From Paenibacillus terrigena DSM 21567 (GTDB lineage: Bacteria > Bacillota > Bacilli > Paenibacillales > Paenibacillaceae), in NCBI RefSeq assembly GCF_000374845.1, contig NZ_KB895416.1, positions 411,790-475,789 of the forward strand: a stretch of DNA of 64,000 nt, in the 5' to 3' direction. Below are positions 9,058 to 17,754 of the stretch, one piece after another; within the stretch, counting starts at the first letter, position 1, and each line of letters opens with the position of its first letter. The translations under genes were made by a program, and so were the position numbers. Under the pieces are notes generated by a model that was not told the DNA's origin, did not search any database, and saw only the letters and a program-made list of their open reading frames with translations.

Positions 9058-9879
9058 TTATCCCTTGAGTGACCCCGACACCATGCCGGAAATGATATAT
9101 TTTTGACCGATCAAATATAGAAACAGCACGGGTAACACGGTAAGCACGATAATTGTAAAAATCATATTCCATTCGTTGAAATGGACGCCGAAATAGTTGT
9201 ATATCGCATTAATCATGCCTAATTTATCCTGCTTGTTCAGAAGATAAAGCGGAGTAACAAAATCGTTCCAAGCCCCTAGAAAATTTAAAATGAATCCAGT
9301 AATCGTGACGGGCATTAACAACGGAAACACAACGTTAAAGAAAAGCCTTCCTAATCCGCATCCGTCAATAATCGCGGCCTCGTCCAGTTCTGTCGGGACG
9401 CTGCTAATGAAACCATAGAAGAGGAATACGGCGAACGGAATCCCAAGCGTCGCGAACACGAGAATAATGCCCGGAAACGTATTTTGCAAATGAAGCGCCT
9501 GCAATACTTTGATCGTCGTAACGTAATTTAAAGGTGCAACAAGCCCCAGAAAAAAATAGTTATAAATCATCTTGTTCCACCGATCTCTATTGCGTACGAG
9601 AACGAAAGCCGCCATCGAGGTGACCAGGATGCTGATTGCTGCGGATACAGACGACATAAGCAAACTGTTGAAAAAGGAATGAAGAAGGCTGCCGCCTTCG
9701 AACGCTTCCATGTAATTAACCCACTGCAGCTTGAGAGGAAGGTTCATGGTTACGGTATTCGCTTCCGTAGCCGTCTTGAGTGAATTGACGACAATTAAAC
9801 TCAAAGGGCCTAAGATAGATAAAGCAAGAAGCCAGGTCATTGCCTCTTTCATGATCAGCAAGAGCGGTTTTTGTCTCAC
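9058..9879 (-). CDS. Sugar ABC transporter permease, MalG type
   Basis: A 273-residue inner-membrane permease of the CUT1 family with about six membrane segments. The EAA loop that docks the ATPase is seen as ELDEAAIIDGCGLGRLFFNV in the second half, and the C-terminus (YIISGMVSGSLKG) is typical of MalG-like partners. Its ATG overlaps the stop of the MalF-type partner (9876) by four bases, so the two are translationally coupled. No ATPase gene lies in the operon; a shared MsmX-type ATPase elsewhere is expected. Substrate inferred from the adjoining GH36 gene: alpha-galactosides. Confidence 0.93.
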   Translation of the reverse strand: MRQKPLLLIMKEAMTWLLALSILGPLSLIVVNSLKTATEANTVTMNLPLKLQWVNYMEAFEGGSLLHSFFNSLLMSSVSAAISILVTSMAAFVLVRNRDRWNKMIYNYFFLGLVAPLNYVTTIKVLQALHLQNTFPGIILVFATLGIPFAVFLFYGFISSVPTELDEAAIIDGCGLGRLFFNVVFPLLMPVTITGFILNFLGAWNDFVTPLYLLNKQDKLGMINAIYNYFGVHFNEWNMIFTIIVLTVLPVLFLYLIGQKYIISGMVSGSLKG

Positions 9880-10748
9880 GATGCAGCCTCCTCGCGTGAA
9901 GACACAAGCTTAATCAGGTAAGCGATCATAAGCGTAAAGATGAATGCGACCATGCTCAGCGCATTGGACATGCCGTATCTCCCCATAGAAAATTCCTTGT
10001 AAACCTGGGTGTTGATGACTTCGGTCAAGTCTCCAGGTCCACCATTGGTCAAAGCATAGATGATTTCGAATACGCGAAGTCCGTGGATCATGTTCAGAAT
10101 CATCGCGATCATCAGCGTTGGCATAAGGAACGGAATCGTAATCTGCGTGAACTGCTTCCATCTTCCTGCGCCATCCAAGGAGGCTGCTTCATAGTAGGAC
10201 TTCGAAATCGTCTGAAGCCCAGCCAAAATGATGACCATATTCCATCCGACCATCCGCCATATTTCAACGCCCATCGTGGAACCGAGTACGACGTTTTTCT
10301 CGGTCAGCCAGCTATGAGTCAAGTGATCCAGCCCAATAAATCTAAGCACCATATTAAGCGGTCCATCCGGACCTAGAATAGAGATGAAAATGATCCCGAT
10401 AATGAGTGGTGACAGCATGTAAGGTAAGAAGAACACGGTTCGTAACACTTTTTTCGTTTTTAAACCTTCATTTAAAAGGAGCGCTAGAACCAAGCCGATG
10501 CCCAATTTGAAAACAACGGTATAGAGCGTAAAAGAGAGCGTATGATAAATGCTTTTCAGATATGAACCTGATGAAAAGAAGATTTCTTTGTAGTTATCCA
10601 GCCCGATAAACGTAATGGTTGGTTTCATAGCGGACCAATTCGTAAACGAGTAATACAACCCCCCAAGGACAGGGAGGATGAAAAGAATCGTATACAGAAC
10701 GAATGCAGGCACTACAAAAAGGCGGCTGTAGATTTTTTTATTTTGCAT
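9876..10748 (-). CDS. Sugar ABC transporter permease, MalF type
   Basis: About 290 residues from the ATG at 10748 (MQNKKIYSRLFVVPAF). I prefer this start because GGAG lies 8 bases upstream and the first membrane segment begins at once. The longer frame to 10904 adds a polar, non-conserved stretch overlapping the binding-protein gene. Six membrane segments are expected; the EAA loop reads YYEAASLDGAGRWKQFTQ. It pairs with the MalG-type protein that overlaps its stop. Together they form the channel for the sugar delivered by the lipoprotein at 10840-12159. Confidence 0.92.
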   Translation of the reverse strand: MQNKKIYSRLFVVPAFVLYTILFILPVLGGLYYSFTNWSAMKPTITFIGLDNYKEIFFSSGSYLKSIYHTLSFTLYTVVFKLGIGLVLALLLNEGLKTKKVLRTVFFLPYMLSPLIIGIIFISILGPDGPLNMVLRFIGLDHLTHSWLTEKNVVLGSTMGVEIWRMVGWNMVIILAGLQTISKSYYEAASLDGAGRWKQFTQITIPFLMPTLMIAMILNMIHGLRVFEIIYALTNGGPGDLTEVINTQVYKEFSMGRYGMSNALSMVAFIFTLMIAYLIKLVSSREEAAS

Positions 10749-10783
10749 ACAGATATCTCCTATTGTCTTGAGTGAAAAGAAGA

Positions 10784-10824
10784 GGAGCCTGATGGATGAA
10801 CGAATTGTCTGACTGCCAGGCTCC
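10784..10824 (-). promoter_or_regulatory. Intercistronic stem-loop between binding protein and permeases
   Basis: An 8-base stem GGAGCCTG / CAGGCTCC (10784-10791 and 10817-10824) with a 25-base loop lies in the 91-base gap after the binding-protein gene. It has no long U run. Such hairpins often protect the upstream message so that the binding protein is made in excess over the permeases. Confidence 0.5.
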
Positions 10825-10839
10825 CGCTTAATAGCTCTA

Positions 10840-12159
10840 TTATTGGAACATTTTCGCTCGGTCCGAATCGATGGCTTCCAGCACTTGTTTCGGTGTTTTT
10901 CCACCGAGATACAGATCCTGCACCAATTTGCCGATGACAGATTGGTTCCAGAACTTAACCCCGCCTTCGAAGTCTAGCCCCGTTCCATCCGCTGCATTTG
11001 CAATAACAGAAGTGTATGCATTGCTTGTTTTACCTTCGACGTCTGTAAAGGAGATCGGTCCTAGATCGGGACGAGCAGCATAGTACTTCTTCAAGTTTTC
11101 AGTCTTTGCCAAGAAGTCGAAATATTGTTTAGCCGCATCAATGACTTTAGATTCCTGGTTAATGGAGCGAACGACACCGCCGGAGCTGGTGGCCCAGGTC
11201 TTGTTGTCCGCAAGAGGAAGAGGGAACATACTCCAAGTATCGGCTTTGCTATCTGGGTATTTAGCCAATACTTCATTCTGGAACGTTGAGTACGTCAGCA
11301 TCATGGCGTATTTGCCGGAGCCCATCGCGTCGACCGAATTTTCCCACGTTTGAGACAAGAAGTCCTTGCCGAAGAATCCTTTGTCCGCGAGTTCTTTCAA
11401 TTGCGTCAATCCTATTTCTAAATCCTTCTGATCGGCCATTTTAGCTTGGTTTGTATTGAATTGATCATAGATTCCCGGCGTTTTCTTCGACAGCATGGAT
11501 CCCATTGTATTTAACAAAACTTCTTGATGCCATTCTGCTTTCCCTGGCTCGTATATTGGCGTGATTCCTTTGGCAAGCAGCGCCTCGCACACTTTGACGA
11601 AATCTTGGTAGTTCGTCGGTACGGATACTCCGGCTTGCTCGAACAATGCGGGATTGTACAGCACTCCCCAACCGTCCACAGACCAGGTATTAAGCGCAAT
11701 GACTTTGCCGTTATATGTTGTTCCGGCTTTGGCCCAATCGGCATATCTGGATACCCATGACTCGCTGCTTAAATCAAGCGCATGCTGGTCTGGCAAGAAT
11801 TGTTCCATCGCAACGCCGCTCGGAGTCAAGTACACGTCAGGACCTTCGCCGGTTTGGAACTTCGATTTCAATACGTTAACGTATTGATCATCCGGAGATA
11901 TAAGGAATTCGATTTTATTGCCCGTTTGAGCTTCGAAATCTTTGGCAAGCTCCTTGTCAATGTCTTTGGTCCAGTTGGCGGAGGTCGCTACGGTAATCGT
12001 AACGCCATTCTGTTTGTTCGCCTCAGTGTCGGATGCGTTAGCTGAAGAGGCTGTGGAAGAATTGGAATTCGACTCGGAAGAACTGCAACCTGCCAATAGA
12101 CTAATTAATGCGACCAATACGAACATTTTGCTGACCCACTTTTTCTTAAAGCTGCTCAT
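10840..12159 (-). CDS. Sugar ABC transporter substrate-binding lipoprotein
   Basis: A 439-residue CUT1-type binding protein. The signal ends in the lipobox LLAGC with the lipidated cysteine at C25, followed by a Ser/Asn-rich linker, so it is anchored to the outer face of the membrane. The mature part has the usual two-lobe family features (TGNKIEFLISPDDQYVNVLK near the start, WSVDGWGVLYNPALFEQAG in the middle). It is the first gene of the minus-strand operon with two permeases and GH36. It is divergent from the YesM/YesN pair at 12363-15735, which probably senses the sugar and activates it. Confidence 0.93.
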   Translation of the reverse strand: MSSFKKKWVSKMFVLVALISLLAGCSSSESNSNSSTASSANASDTEANKQNGVTITVATSANWTKDIDKELAKDFEAQTGNKIEFLISPDDQYVNVLKSKFQTGEGPDVYLTPSGVAMEQFLPDQHALDLSSESWVSRYADWAKAGTTYNGKVIALNTWSVDGWGVLYNPALFEQAGVSVPTNYQDFVKVCEALLAKGITPIYEPGKAEWHQEVLLNTMGSMLSKKTPGIYDQFNTNQAKMADQKDLEIGLTQLKELADKGFFGKDFLSQTWENSVDAMGSGKYAMMLTYSTFQNEVLAKYPDSKADTWSMFPLPLADNKTWATSSGGVVRSINQESKVIDAAKQYFDFLAKTENLKKYYAARPDLGPISFTDVEGKTSNAYTSVIANAADGTGLDFEGGVKFWNQSVIGKLVQDLYLGGKTPKQVLEAIDSDRAKMFQ

Positions 12160-12242
12160 AATAACTGACGCCTCCTTGTATAATCTCTATCTTTTGGGTG
12201 GCCAACCTTGAGAATATAATAAGATATGTAGGAAATAAGTTA

Positions 12243-12277
12243 CATGGATATTTTAAGCGTTTTCATGTGGATATTTT
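12243..12277. promoter_or_regulatory. Cre-like site inside a direct repeat, between divergent operons
   Basis: TTTAAGCGTTTTCA (12252-12265) matches the cre consensus except for the second base. It lies between and overlaps two direct repeats: CATGGATATTTT (12243-12254) and CATGTGGATATTTT (12264-12277), spaced about two helical turns. Direct repeats suit an AraC-type activator such as the regulator at 14185. The site lies upstream of both the sugar-transport operon and the kinase gene. Confidence 0.45.
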
Positions 12278-12301
12278 CGCACTCGCAGCTCAAAAAAATG
12301 T

Positions 12302-12330
12302 TTGTAACTCTTAATTTCGATCTATATAAT
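12302..12330 (+). promoter_or_regulatory. SigA-type promoter of the two-component operon
   Basis: TTGTAA (12302-12307) and TATAAT (12325-12330) are separated by 17 bases, and the kinase start at 12363 follows 32 bases later. Confidence 0.7.
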
Positions 12331-12362
12331 GTGGGTAAATCTTGCGAGAGGATTTTCGCCCT

Positions 12363-14183
12363 ATGAAACCGAAAAGTATTCAAGCAAAGTTGTTTTACAA
12401 TTATTCGTTATTAATGATTAGTGTCATTATCGTCATCGTCATTTCGTTTTACTTTTATATTTCTGATATATTACAGAGGAGTAAGTCCGAAGCGTTATTT
12501 CAATTATCCGCACACATCTCTACCGAATTCGATTCTCAAATTAGAAATATGAACTCCGCGTCCACCAAAATCTTGTTTTCCGATCCACTTCACGAGCTAT
12601 TCTTCTCCGAGATGTTCGAAATCAATAAGTCTTCCGTTGAACGGCAGCGCCGGTTCACCAATATTATTTTTCCGATCATAGGCTATGACAATCCCTTTAA
12701 ACAAATCAACATGTTTCACTTATCCGGCGAATTCGCCAATATTGGTGACGTTTCACGATTCATGTTGATGTCACCAAGCAGCATCACATCTGTCCCTTGG
12801 GTTAAGGATACAATTCTATTAAAAGGAAAACGTTACATCTCACTACCTCATTCGGATTCTTGGAAAGTGGGAGACGATATCGTTATTTCTTTAAGCCGGG
12901 CATTCCCGCCTGCATGGGGGGAAAAGGTGTCCAGCATTCTCGAAGTGCAGCAGGATTATCAAGTATTTACGAATATTATTGAGAATGCTCAAGTTAATCC
13001 GAATTTACAAACAAATAAGGATATCGAAATTTACGTGCTGAACGAACAAGGGCACCTGATTTATCCTCTAGGCTGGGAGACTAGCGAGGCCAAACCCCAA
13101 GCTTATTGGAAATTAGTTAATGAGCACCGTCATAACCGTTCTTCCAATTCGCTTATTAACTCTGATGGCAGAGATAATAATATCATCGCATATAGTTACT
13201 CGGATGTATCGAATTGGACCGTTATCGCAGTGGAATCCAAAGAACGGCTTCTAGCACCCGTCAATACGTTTCGCAACATCATTTTACTGCTAGGAATTAT
13301 TACGATCTTCATCACCTTGGCTATCTCCTATTTGGTCTCTAGATCACTGACAATTCCGATTAAGAAAGTCCAGAAGTCTATTAAACTTCTAAGTCTAAAT
13401 ACGCTTCCTCCTAAGAACGAATCCGATGAACCAAGCAATCTGAATGAACTAGAACATCTGAATCTGGCATTTAACGAAATGCGCTTAAGATTACAGCAAT
13501 CGCTCGAGGAGACTGTGGCATCGCGTGCACACGAGCTGGAAGCCCATAATTTCGCATTGCAAGCTCAGATGAATCCGCATTTTCTCTACAATACAATTAC
13601 CAACATCAGCATTTTGGCTGAGGAGAACGGTCAACAATCGATTGTTGAATGGTGCGAGCGCTTATCGCAAATGTTGAGGTACATCTCATCGAATCATGCT
13701 GCTCCCGTTCTATTGTCCGAAGAGCTGGAGCATACGGGCAACTATTTAAATCTGATGAAGCTGCGCTATGAGGATAACATTCAATTCATTATTGATGTAC
13801 CCGAGTCACTCCAACAAGTTGAAGTGCCGAAGCTTATCATTCAGCCTATTGTCGAGAATGCCATGAAATACGGGATTCATGTTGATCCACCTTGGATTGT
13901 CTCGATTACGGGAACCCTTCATGCGGATCGATGGGAGCTGGTCATTCATGATAATGGTCAAGGCTTTGACGAGGACCGAATTCGACAATTATCGGAACAG
14001 TTCGAAACGACCGATCCTTTAGTCAAAATCCCAACATTGCGAATAAGCGGGATGGGGCTTCTGAATATCTACTCTCGCTTGAAGCTGTTATTCGGTCATC
14101 GGTTCACGATGAACATCTCGAATCATGCTCGCGGCGGTGCGCTCGTATCTATTATCGTCAAACATGAACCTGGGAGAGATTAA
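12363..14183 (+). CDS. YesM-type sensor histidine kinase
   Basis: About 606 residues from the ATG at 12363, with GAGAGGA 10-11 bases upstream; a TTG at 12342 would place that ribosome site inside the gene. Membrane segments lie near residues 12-35 and 302-326, with a sensor domain of about 265 residues outside between them. A HAMP domain follows, then a His_kinase module with H406 in QAQMNPHFLYNTI, an N box (IIQPIVENAMKYG) and a G box (DNGQGFDED). This is the family that senses extracellular sugars or their binding proteins. The partner regulator starts one base after its stop. Being divergent from the alpha-galactoside importer suggests it controls that operon. Confidence 0.93.
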   Translation: MKPKSIQAKLFYNYSLLMISVIIVIVISFYFYISDILQRSKSEALFQLSAHISTEFDSQIRNMNSASTKILFSDPLHELFFSEMFEINKSSVERQRRFTNIIFPIIGYDNPFKQINMFHLSGEFANIGDVSRFMLMSPSSITSVPWVKDTILLKGKRYISLPHSDSWKVGDDIVISLSRAFPPAWGEKVSSILEVQQDYQVFTNIIENAQVNPNLQTNKDIEIYVLNEQGHLIYPLGWETSEAKPQAYWKLVNEHRHNRSSNSLINSDGRDNNIIAYSYSDVSNWTVIAVESKERLLAPVNTFRNIILLLGIITIFITLAISYLVSRSLTIPIKKVQKSIKLLSLNTLPPKNESDEPSNLNELEHLNLAFNEMRLRLQQSLEETVASRAHELEAHNFALQAQMNPHFLYNTITNISILAEENGQQSIVEWCERLSQMLRYISSNHAAPVLLSEELEHTGNYLNLMKLRYEDNIQFIIDVPESLQQVEVPKLIIQPIVENAMKYGIHVDPPWIVSITGTLHADRWELVIHDNGQGFDEDRIRQLSEQFETTDPLVKIPTLRISGMGLLNIYSRLKLLFGHRFTMNISNHARGGALVSIIVKHEPGRD

Positions 14184-14184
14184 G

Positions 14185-15735
14185 ATGAACAATTCTAAGC
14201 ACAGGGTCGTTATCGTGGAAGATGAACCTAGAATCCGAAGAAACATCGCTCAAAAAATAGAAGGAATGGATTCCTACGAGATTGTCGGGATGGCTTCGAA
14301 CGGAGTCGAGGCTTTGACCGTTATTATGGAGCTAAAGCCCGATGTCGTCTTTACCGATATCAGAATGCCGAAGATGGATGGGCTGGAGTTGATACGTCGG
14401 ATCAAGGAAAACAGTCCAGAAATTCACTTCGTTCACTTCGTGATCATCAGTGGATATGGCGATTTCGAATATGCTCAATCCGCGATGAAACTGGGCGTTC
14501 GCGACTATTTGCTTAAACCCGTCAGTCTTGCAGCCTTAGAGGAATGTTTGAATAATATAAGTGTTATTCTACAGAACCGAAACTATCAAATGACCAGAGA
14601 GCTGCTCACGTTATCAATCAATGGGGCTCAGGAAGGATTAGAGCCAGTTGCACTATCCAATCAATCGTTTGCTACCTTTCTGGTCTGCATAGGTAATCTT
14701 TACGCTTCCGTCATTCCGCCGGAACAATATGCATTTTTCCGCGAGCTATGGAGAGACGTATCCTTTGAATCGATCAAGAATCGTTTCCACGGGCAGAATA
14801 GTCTCTGGGTCGTCGTCGACGAGAAAGTGCCGAATCAGAAATTTATACTCGTATCCGCAGAGGATAGACATCCAGAAGAAATCCCAGCTATGGCTGCAGA
14901 GATTCAGGCTTTTCTCTCTAAATATTCCGGGGGTCTACCCGTTCAAGTCTGCCATCATGAGTTTTTTGTAGATTGGACTGATATTTGGAAGCAAGCTCAG
15001 ACGATCCGAGGTCTCCTGGACCGCGAACTGGTACCCTGCAAATCCAGCATTCTATGCACCTCTAATAAGTCGGAAAACTCATTCGCCTCTCATATGGCAG
15101 ATCAGGTGTTGAAAAATAAAGTGAATGCGCTGATCCAGTCCGGACAGATGAATTTACTTAAGACCGAGCTCTTCCAAGCTTTCAAGCAATGGGGAAATGC
15201 CGAGTACCCTCAACGGCTCCTGGAGAAGGTTACGATGCATTTGATCAGATCCGTTCATTTACAAACGGGAGTTCTCTCTGAGGAGAAGCTGTTTTCATTA
15301 GAGTCCGCGCTATATTCCAGGCTGGCTGTTTGTCGTGAACTATCTGTTTTCTTCGGCGAACTATGGGAGTTGATAGGGAAGATGATTTTGATCGGGGATG
15401 AGGATTATGATGCATATCAGCTTATCAAGCATGTCGCCAATTATCTGGAAATAAATTATACAAAAGATATCAATCTCGAGGAATTAGCGATGAGATATCA
15501 TTTTACGTCGTCGTATTTATCCAAGATGTTTAAAAAGCACTACCTGGTTACACCGCTAAAATATATCATTAAACTAAGAATCGATGAAGCGAGGAGATTG
15601 ATCATGGAGAATCCTGAACGAGAAGTTGGTAAAATCGCTGAAATCGTTGGGTACGCCGATCAACATTATTTTAGCAGAGTATTCAAGAACGTGACCGGGC
15701 TGAGTCCTTCCGAATTTAGATATCAAAATCAATAA
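14185..15735 (+). CDS. YesN-type response regulator with AraC-family HTH
   Basis: About 516 residues from the ATG at 14185 (MNNSKHRVVIVEDEP), 6 bases after GGGAGAG and one base past the kinase stop; ATG codons further upstream overlap the kinase. The receiver is residues 1-125, with phospho-acceptor D58 in VVFTDIRMPKMDG and the lysine in LLKPVS. A variable middle of about 280 residues follows, then two helix-turn-helix units near 415-516 (LEELAMRYHFTSSYLSKMF; VGKIAEIVGYADQHYFSRVF). It is expected to activate the neighbouring divergent sugar-transport operon on phosphorylation by the kinase. Confidence 0.93.
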   Translation: MNNSKHRVVIVEDEPRIRRNIAQKIEGMDSYEIVGMASNGVEALTVIMELKPDVVFTDIRMPKMDGLELIRRIKENSPEIHFVHFVIISGYGDFEYAQSAMKLGVRDYLLKPVSLAALEECLNNISVILQNRNYQMTRELLTLSINGAQEGLEPVALSNQSFATFLVCIGNLYASVIPPEQYAFFRELWRDVSFESIKNRFHGQNSLWVVVDEKVPNQKFILVSAEDRHPEEIPAMAAEIQAFLSKYSGGLPVQVCHHEFFVDWTDIWKQAQTIRGLLDRELVPCKSSILCTSNKSENSFASHMADQVLKNKVNALIQSGQMNLLKTELFQAFKQWGNAEYPQRLLEKVTMHLIRSVHLQTGVLSEEKLFSLESALYSRLAVCRELSVFFGELWELIGKMILIGDEDYDAYQLIKHVANYLEINYTKDINLEELAMRYHFTSSYLSKMFKKHYLVTPLKYIIKLRIDEARRLIMENPEREVGKIAEIVGYADQHYFSRVFKNVTGLSPSEFRYQNQ

Positions 15736-15783
15736 TAATGGTCTTTCTCCGTTTTCATTAGAAACTGATGATGCAGGTCAGAA

Positions 15784-15894
15784 GTGGAAAAAAGACCAGA
15801 TAAGGAATTCATCAAATATCTTCAAAATGTCCTGCCTGAATGGGTTGAAAGTATTGATCAACATTTGAAAAATAGAAATAATATTTACGAATAA
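15784..15894 (+). pseudogene. Short orphan reading frame, probable gene tail
   Basis: A 36-codon frame from a GTG at 15784, with the middle reading FIKYLQNVLPEWVESIDQHL and ending NRNNIYE. It has no ribosome site and a stop codon shortly upstream. The sequence looks like the end of a once longer protein rather than a random frame, but I cannot name a family. It lies in a region of other fragments. Confidence 0.3.
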
Positions 15895-15935
15895 AACCGA
15901 GCGCTGTAAGGTCACAGCATGAAGCTGTTTCATGA

Positions 15936-16018
15936 ATTTTATAGATGCGAGAAGAAGCTCTCCATCGAGGCGTTGTCATGACAATTGCCTCTCCGAGACA
16001 TGCTGATTTGGGCGCCAA
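15936..16018 (-). pseudogene. IS3-family (IS150-like) transposase remnant
   Basis: Read on the minus strand, this stretch gives QISMSRRGNCHDNASMESFF followed by SHL and a stop. This is the well-known block around the last catalytic glutamate (E of ASMESFF) of IS3-family OrfB integrases. Everything before and after is degraded, so only about 25 codons of the enzyme remain and it cannot move. Confidence 0.8.
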
Positions 16019-16091
16019 GTGTTCAAGTAAATCTTATTAGACCTACAAACACTTATTAGTGGTTTTTGGGGGTGAAACGGGGAATATCATC

Positions 16092-16427
16092 ATGGATTCT
16101 GTGGTAATACTATTTATTGCATTTTGGGTTACTGGTTTTTTTCAATCTACGCAAAATGATGGTGTCTTTTCTGTTTTTGTTTCTAGATGGTTTAACATAT
16201 TTTTATTTTTTAGAAATAAGAGTTCTCAAGTCTTGTTATCAGCAGTATTATTGCAGCTTATACTATATTTAACTACATTTATATTAATTGCTTTTTCTCT
16301 TGTTTATAAATTTACAACAGAGAGAATTCTATTCATATCATCAAATCTTTTTTATACATTCATAGTTATATATGGTTTAATAATTTTTGGTGATTTATTT
16401 TTGTGCTATTTACGTAAGAAGAAATAA
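16092..16427 (+). CDS. Small hypothetical membrane protein
   Basis: About 111 residues from the ATG at 16092 (MDSVVILFIAFWVTGFF); a GTG at 16059 would add 11 residues, and the GGGGGTG at 16067-16073 suits neither start well. Three to four hydrophobic segments are seen (near residues 3-16, 45-75 and 85-105), ending in RKKK. The gene is much richer in A and T than its neighbours and follows a transposase remnant, which suggests transfer or decay. I recognise no family. Confidence 0.45.
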   Translation: MDSVVILFIAFWVTGFFQSTQNDGVFSVFVSRWFNIFLFFRNKSSQVLLSAVLLQLILYLTTFILIAFSLVYKFTTERILFISSNLFYTFIVIYGLIIFGDLFLCYLRKKK

Positions 16428-16908
16428 TCAACTTGTTTTGGTATTTAACAAGAAAGAAACATATACAATGCAATAGAAGTCAAGCGATGGAATTGAGCCC
16501 GAAGTTGAGGGATCAGCAGCTGTTAGAAGAAGAGGTCGTCTCAAAAGTAGTTTTAACTACGGAGAGACGGCCTCTTTTCCATGATTTCATAAATAACTAT
16601 TGCAACTAGGAGGTTTCCGTGCATAATTTCTCAGAAGTCGTTGCTCGTAGATATAGATATTATAAAAGGAAACAGCTTGAACCATTTGAAGAGTAGGGAT
16701 CATCACATCATGACAGATCCGCCTTTGCGTAACAGAACCATCCTCGAACAGATGAAACATTTCTCCTGTAATAAGCAACCCCGCCTCATCATAGTCACTC
16801 CAATAGTTCATCAGGCCCGATCAGGTTGGAGCTACCCGCTGACCACATTTGATATAAAGGTGGGGGTTGAAATCTGATTAGCTGGTCACCCTCATTTATT
16901 TTACAGAC
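16428..16908. other. Gene-free stretch with one long hairpin
   Basis: About 480 bases between the small membrane protein and the GbsR-like gene. The only clear structure is the hairpin at 16532-16574. Short frames exist on both strands (for example 16587-16811 minus), but none has a ribosome site or a recognisable sequence. I see no supported gene. Confidence 0.5.
16532..16580 (+). terminator. Hairpin with U-rich tail; terminator or insertion-sequence end
   Basis: Outer arms GAGGTCGTCTC (16532-16542) and GAGACGGCCTC (16564-16574) pair with one wobble, and an inner GTAGTT/AACTAC pair extends the stem; TTTT follows. It could end transcription of the small gene upstream. The sequence also resembles terminal repeats left by insertion sequences, which would fit the nearby transposase fragment. 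Confidence 0.5.
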
Positions 16909-17463
16909 TCAAGAAAAATCTTTGAAATATTCTCCTCGTTTCAGGGCATCGACAAACTTCTGGAGCCATTCGTAATAGGTTTGTCCATGCCGGAGTTTAT
17001 ATAAATCTTGCAGAGCAAGATTACGCTCCTGGTCTGTAATATGTTCATCAATAACCATTTCTGTTAATTCAAGAAGAGATTTGCTAATGGCTTCTGTCAT
17101 GACATTGATTTCACGCTGGAGCTTGATCGTGAAGAAGTTTTGAAACGCAAGGAAAAAATCAACTTCCGCGAGATACAGTTCTTTTCGATCCTGTTTTTCT
17201 TCTAACTTTTTGACCATTTGAGATTCTACCAAAGATCTAACCGCATAGCTCATGTTGCTTTTACTCATATTCATTCGTACTTTCATCTCATCAAGAGTCA
17301 TCGGTCTATTTTCAAAGAACATAATTCCGTACAATTGACCGGATGAAGGAGTGGCACCGTACAAATCCATCGTTTCCGCAATAGCGTCAATTACTTTTTG
17401 TCTGATATGCAATCTTTGTTCCGATATGTAGTTTTCCCTGTCTTGAGACAATAGACTTTTCAC
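16909..17463 (-). CDS. GbsR/OpcR-family (MarR-like) transcriptional regulator
   Basis: A 184-residue protein of the length usual for GbsR-type repressors. The N-terminal half holds the winged helix-turn-helix: the family signature DLYGATPSSGQLYGIMFF, then PMTLDEMKVRMNMSKSNMSY as the recognition unit. The C-terminal half is helical, for dimerisation and ligand binding. Family members control choline and glycine-betaine uptake. Here the gene is divergent from a 2-aminoethylphosphonate-type importer, so a quaternary-amine or aminophosphonate ligand is plausible. Its own promoter must lie within 17464-17600, next to the palindromes noted there. Confidence 0.85.
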   Translation of the reverse strand: MKSLLSQDRENYISEQRLHIRQKVIDAIAETMDLYGATPSSGQLYGIMFFENRPMTLDEMKVRMNMSKSNMSYAVRSLVESQMVKKLEEKQDRKELYLAEVDFFLAFQNFFTIKLQREINVMTEAISKSLLELTEMVIDEHITDQERNLALQDLYKLRHGQTYYEWLQKFVDALKRGEYFKDFS

Positions 17464-17584
17464 TTCCTTATTTCTGCATAAATGGCAGATTCAATAGATT
17501 TCGCTTTTATTATATCAGCGGTTTCGTGAGGAAGGGAAACTGAATTTTTCATTTACGTAATCTTAACGCTGAGTTAACAATCGT

Positions 17585-17630
17585 TTGACACAAACTAGGA
17601 AATTCTTGTGTACAATAAAATTTGTACGGA
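17585..17630 (+). promoter_or_regulatory. Promoter of the phosphonate-type ABC operon with overlapping palindrome
   Basis: TTGACA (17585-17590) and TACAAT (17611-17616) are separated by 20 bases, longer than ideal. The -10 box is embedded in a perfect inverted repeat GTACAA-N6-TTGTAC (17610-17627), a good position for a repressor. The same 18-base repeat occurs at 28787-28804. Confidence 0.5.
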
Positions 17631-17666
17631 TCAATAATTTCAAGTGTTTGGAGGTTTTGTTAGTAT

Positions 17667-17688
17667 AAATTCAATTAATATTGAATTT
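17667..17688. promoter_or_regulatory. Perfect 9-4-9 inverted repeat in the leader
   Basis: Arms AAATTCAAT and ATTGAATTT flank a TAAT spacer, about 50 bases downstream of the -10 box and 67 bases before the binding-protein start. It has no U tail, so an operator (for example for the divergent GbsR-like protein) is more likely than a terminator. Confidence 0.45.
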
Positions 17689-17754
17689 TAAATGGGATTA
17701 TCCTAATTTCTGCAAACATCAATTAACGACTAAATCGTGAAAAGGGGATTAACT

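Noticed and set aside
10749..10904. N-terminal extension of the MalF-type permease
   Set aside because: It overlaps the binding-protein gene, crosses the intercistronic stem-loop and is not like permease sequence; the start at 10748 has its own ribosome site.
16587..16811. Minus-strand 74-residue frame (and a plus-strand frame at 16641-16877)
   Set aside because: Neither has a ribosome site or a recognisable sequence, and they overlap each other on opposite strands.
17563..17577. TTAAC-N5-GTTAA repeat as an operator
   Set aside because: Arms are short and AT-rich, and chance occurrence is likely; the nearby perfect repeats are better candidates.
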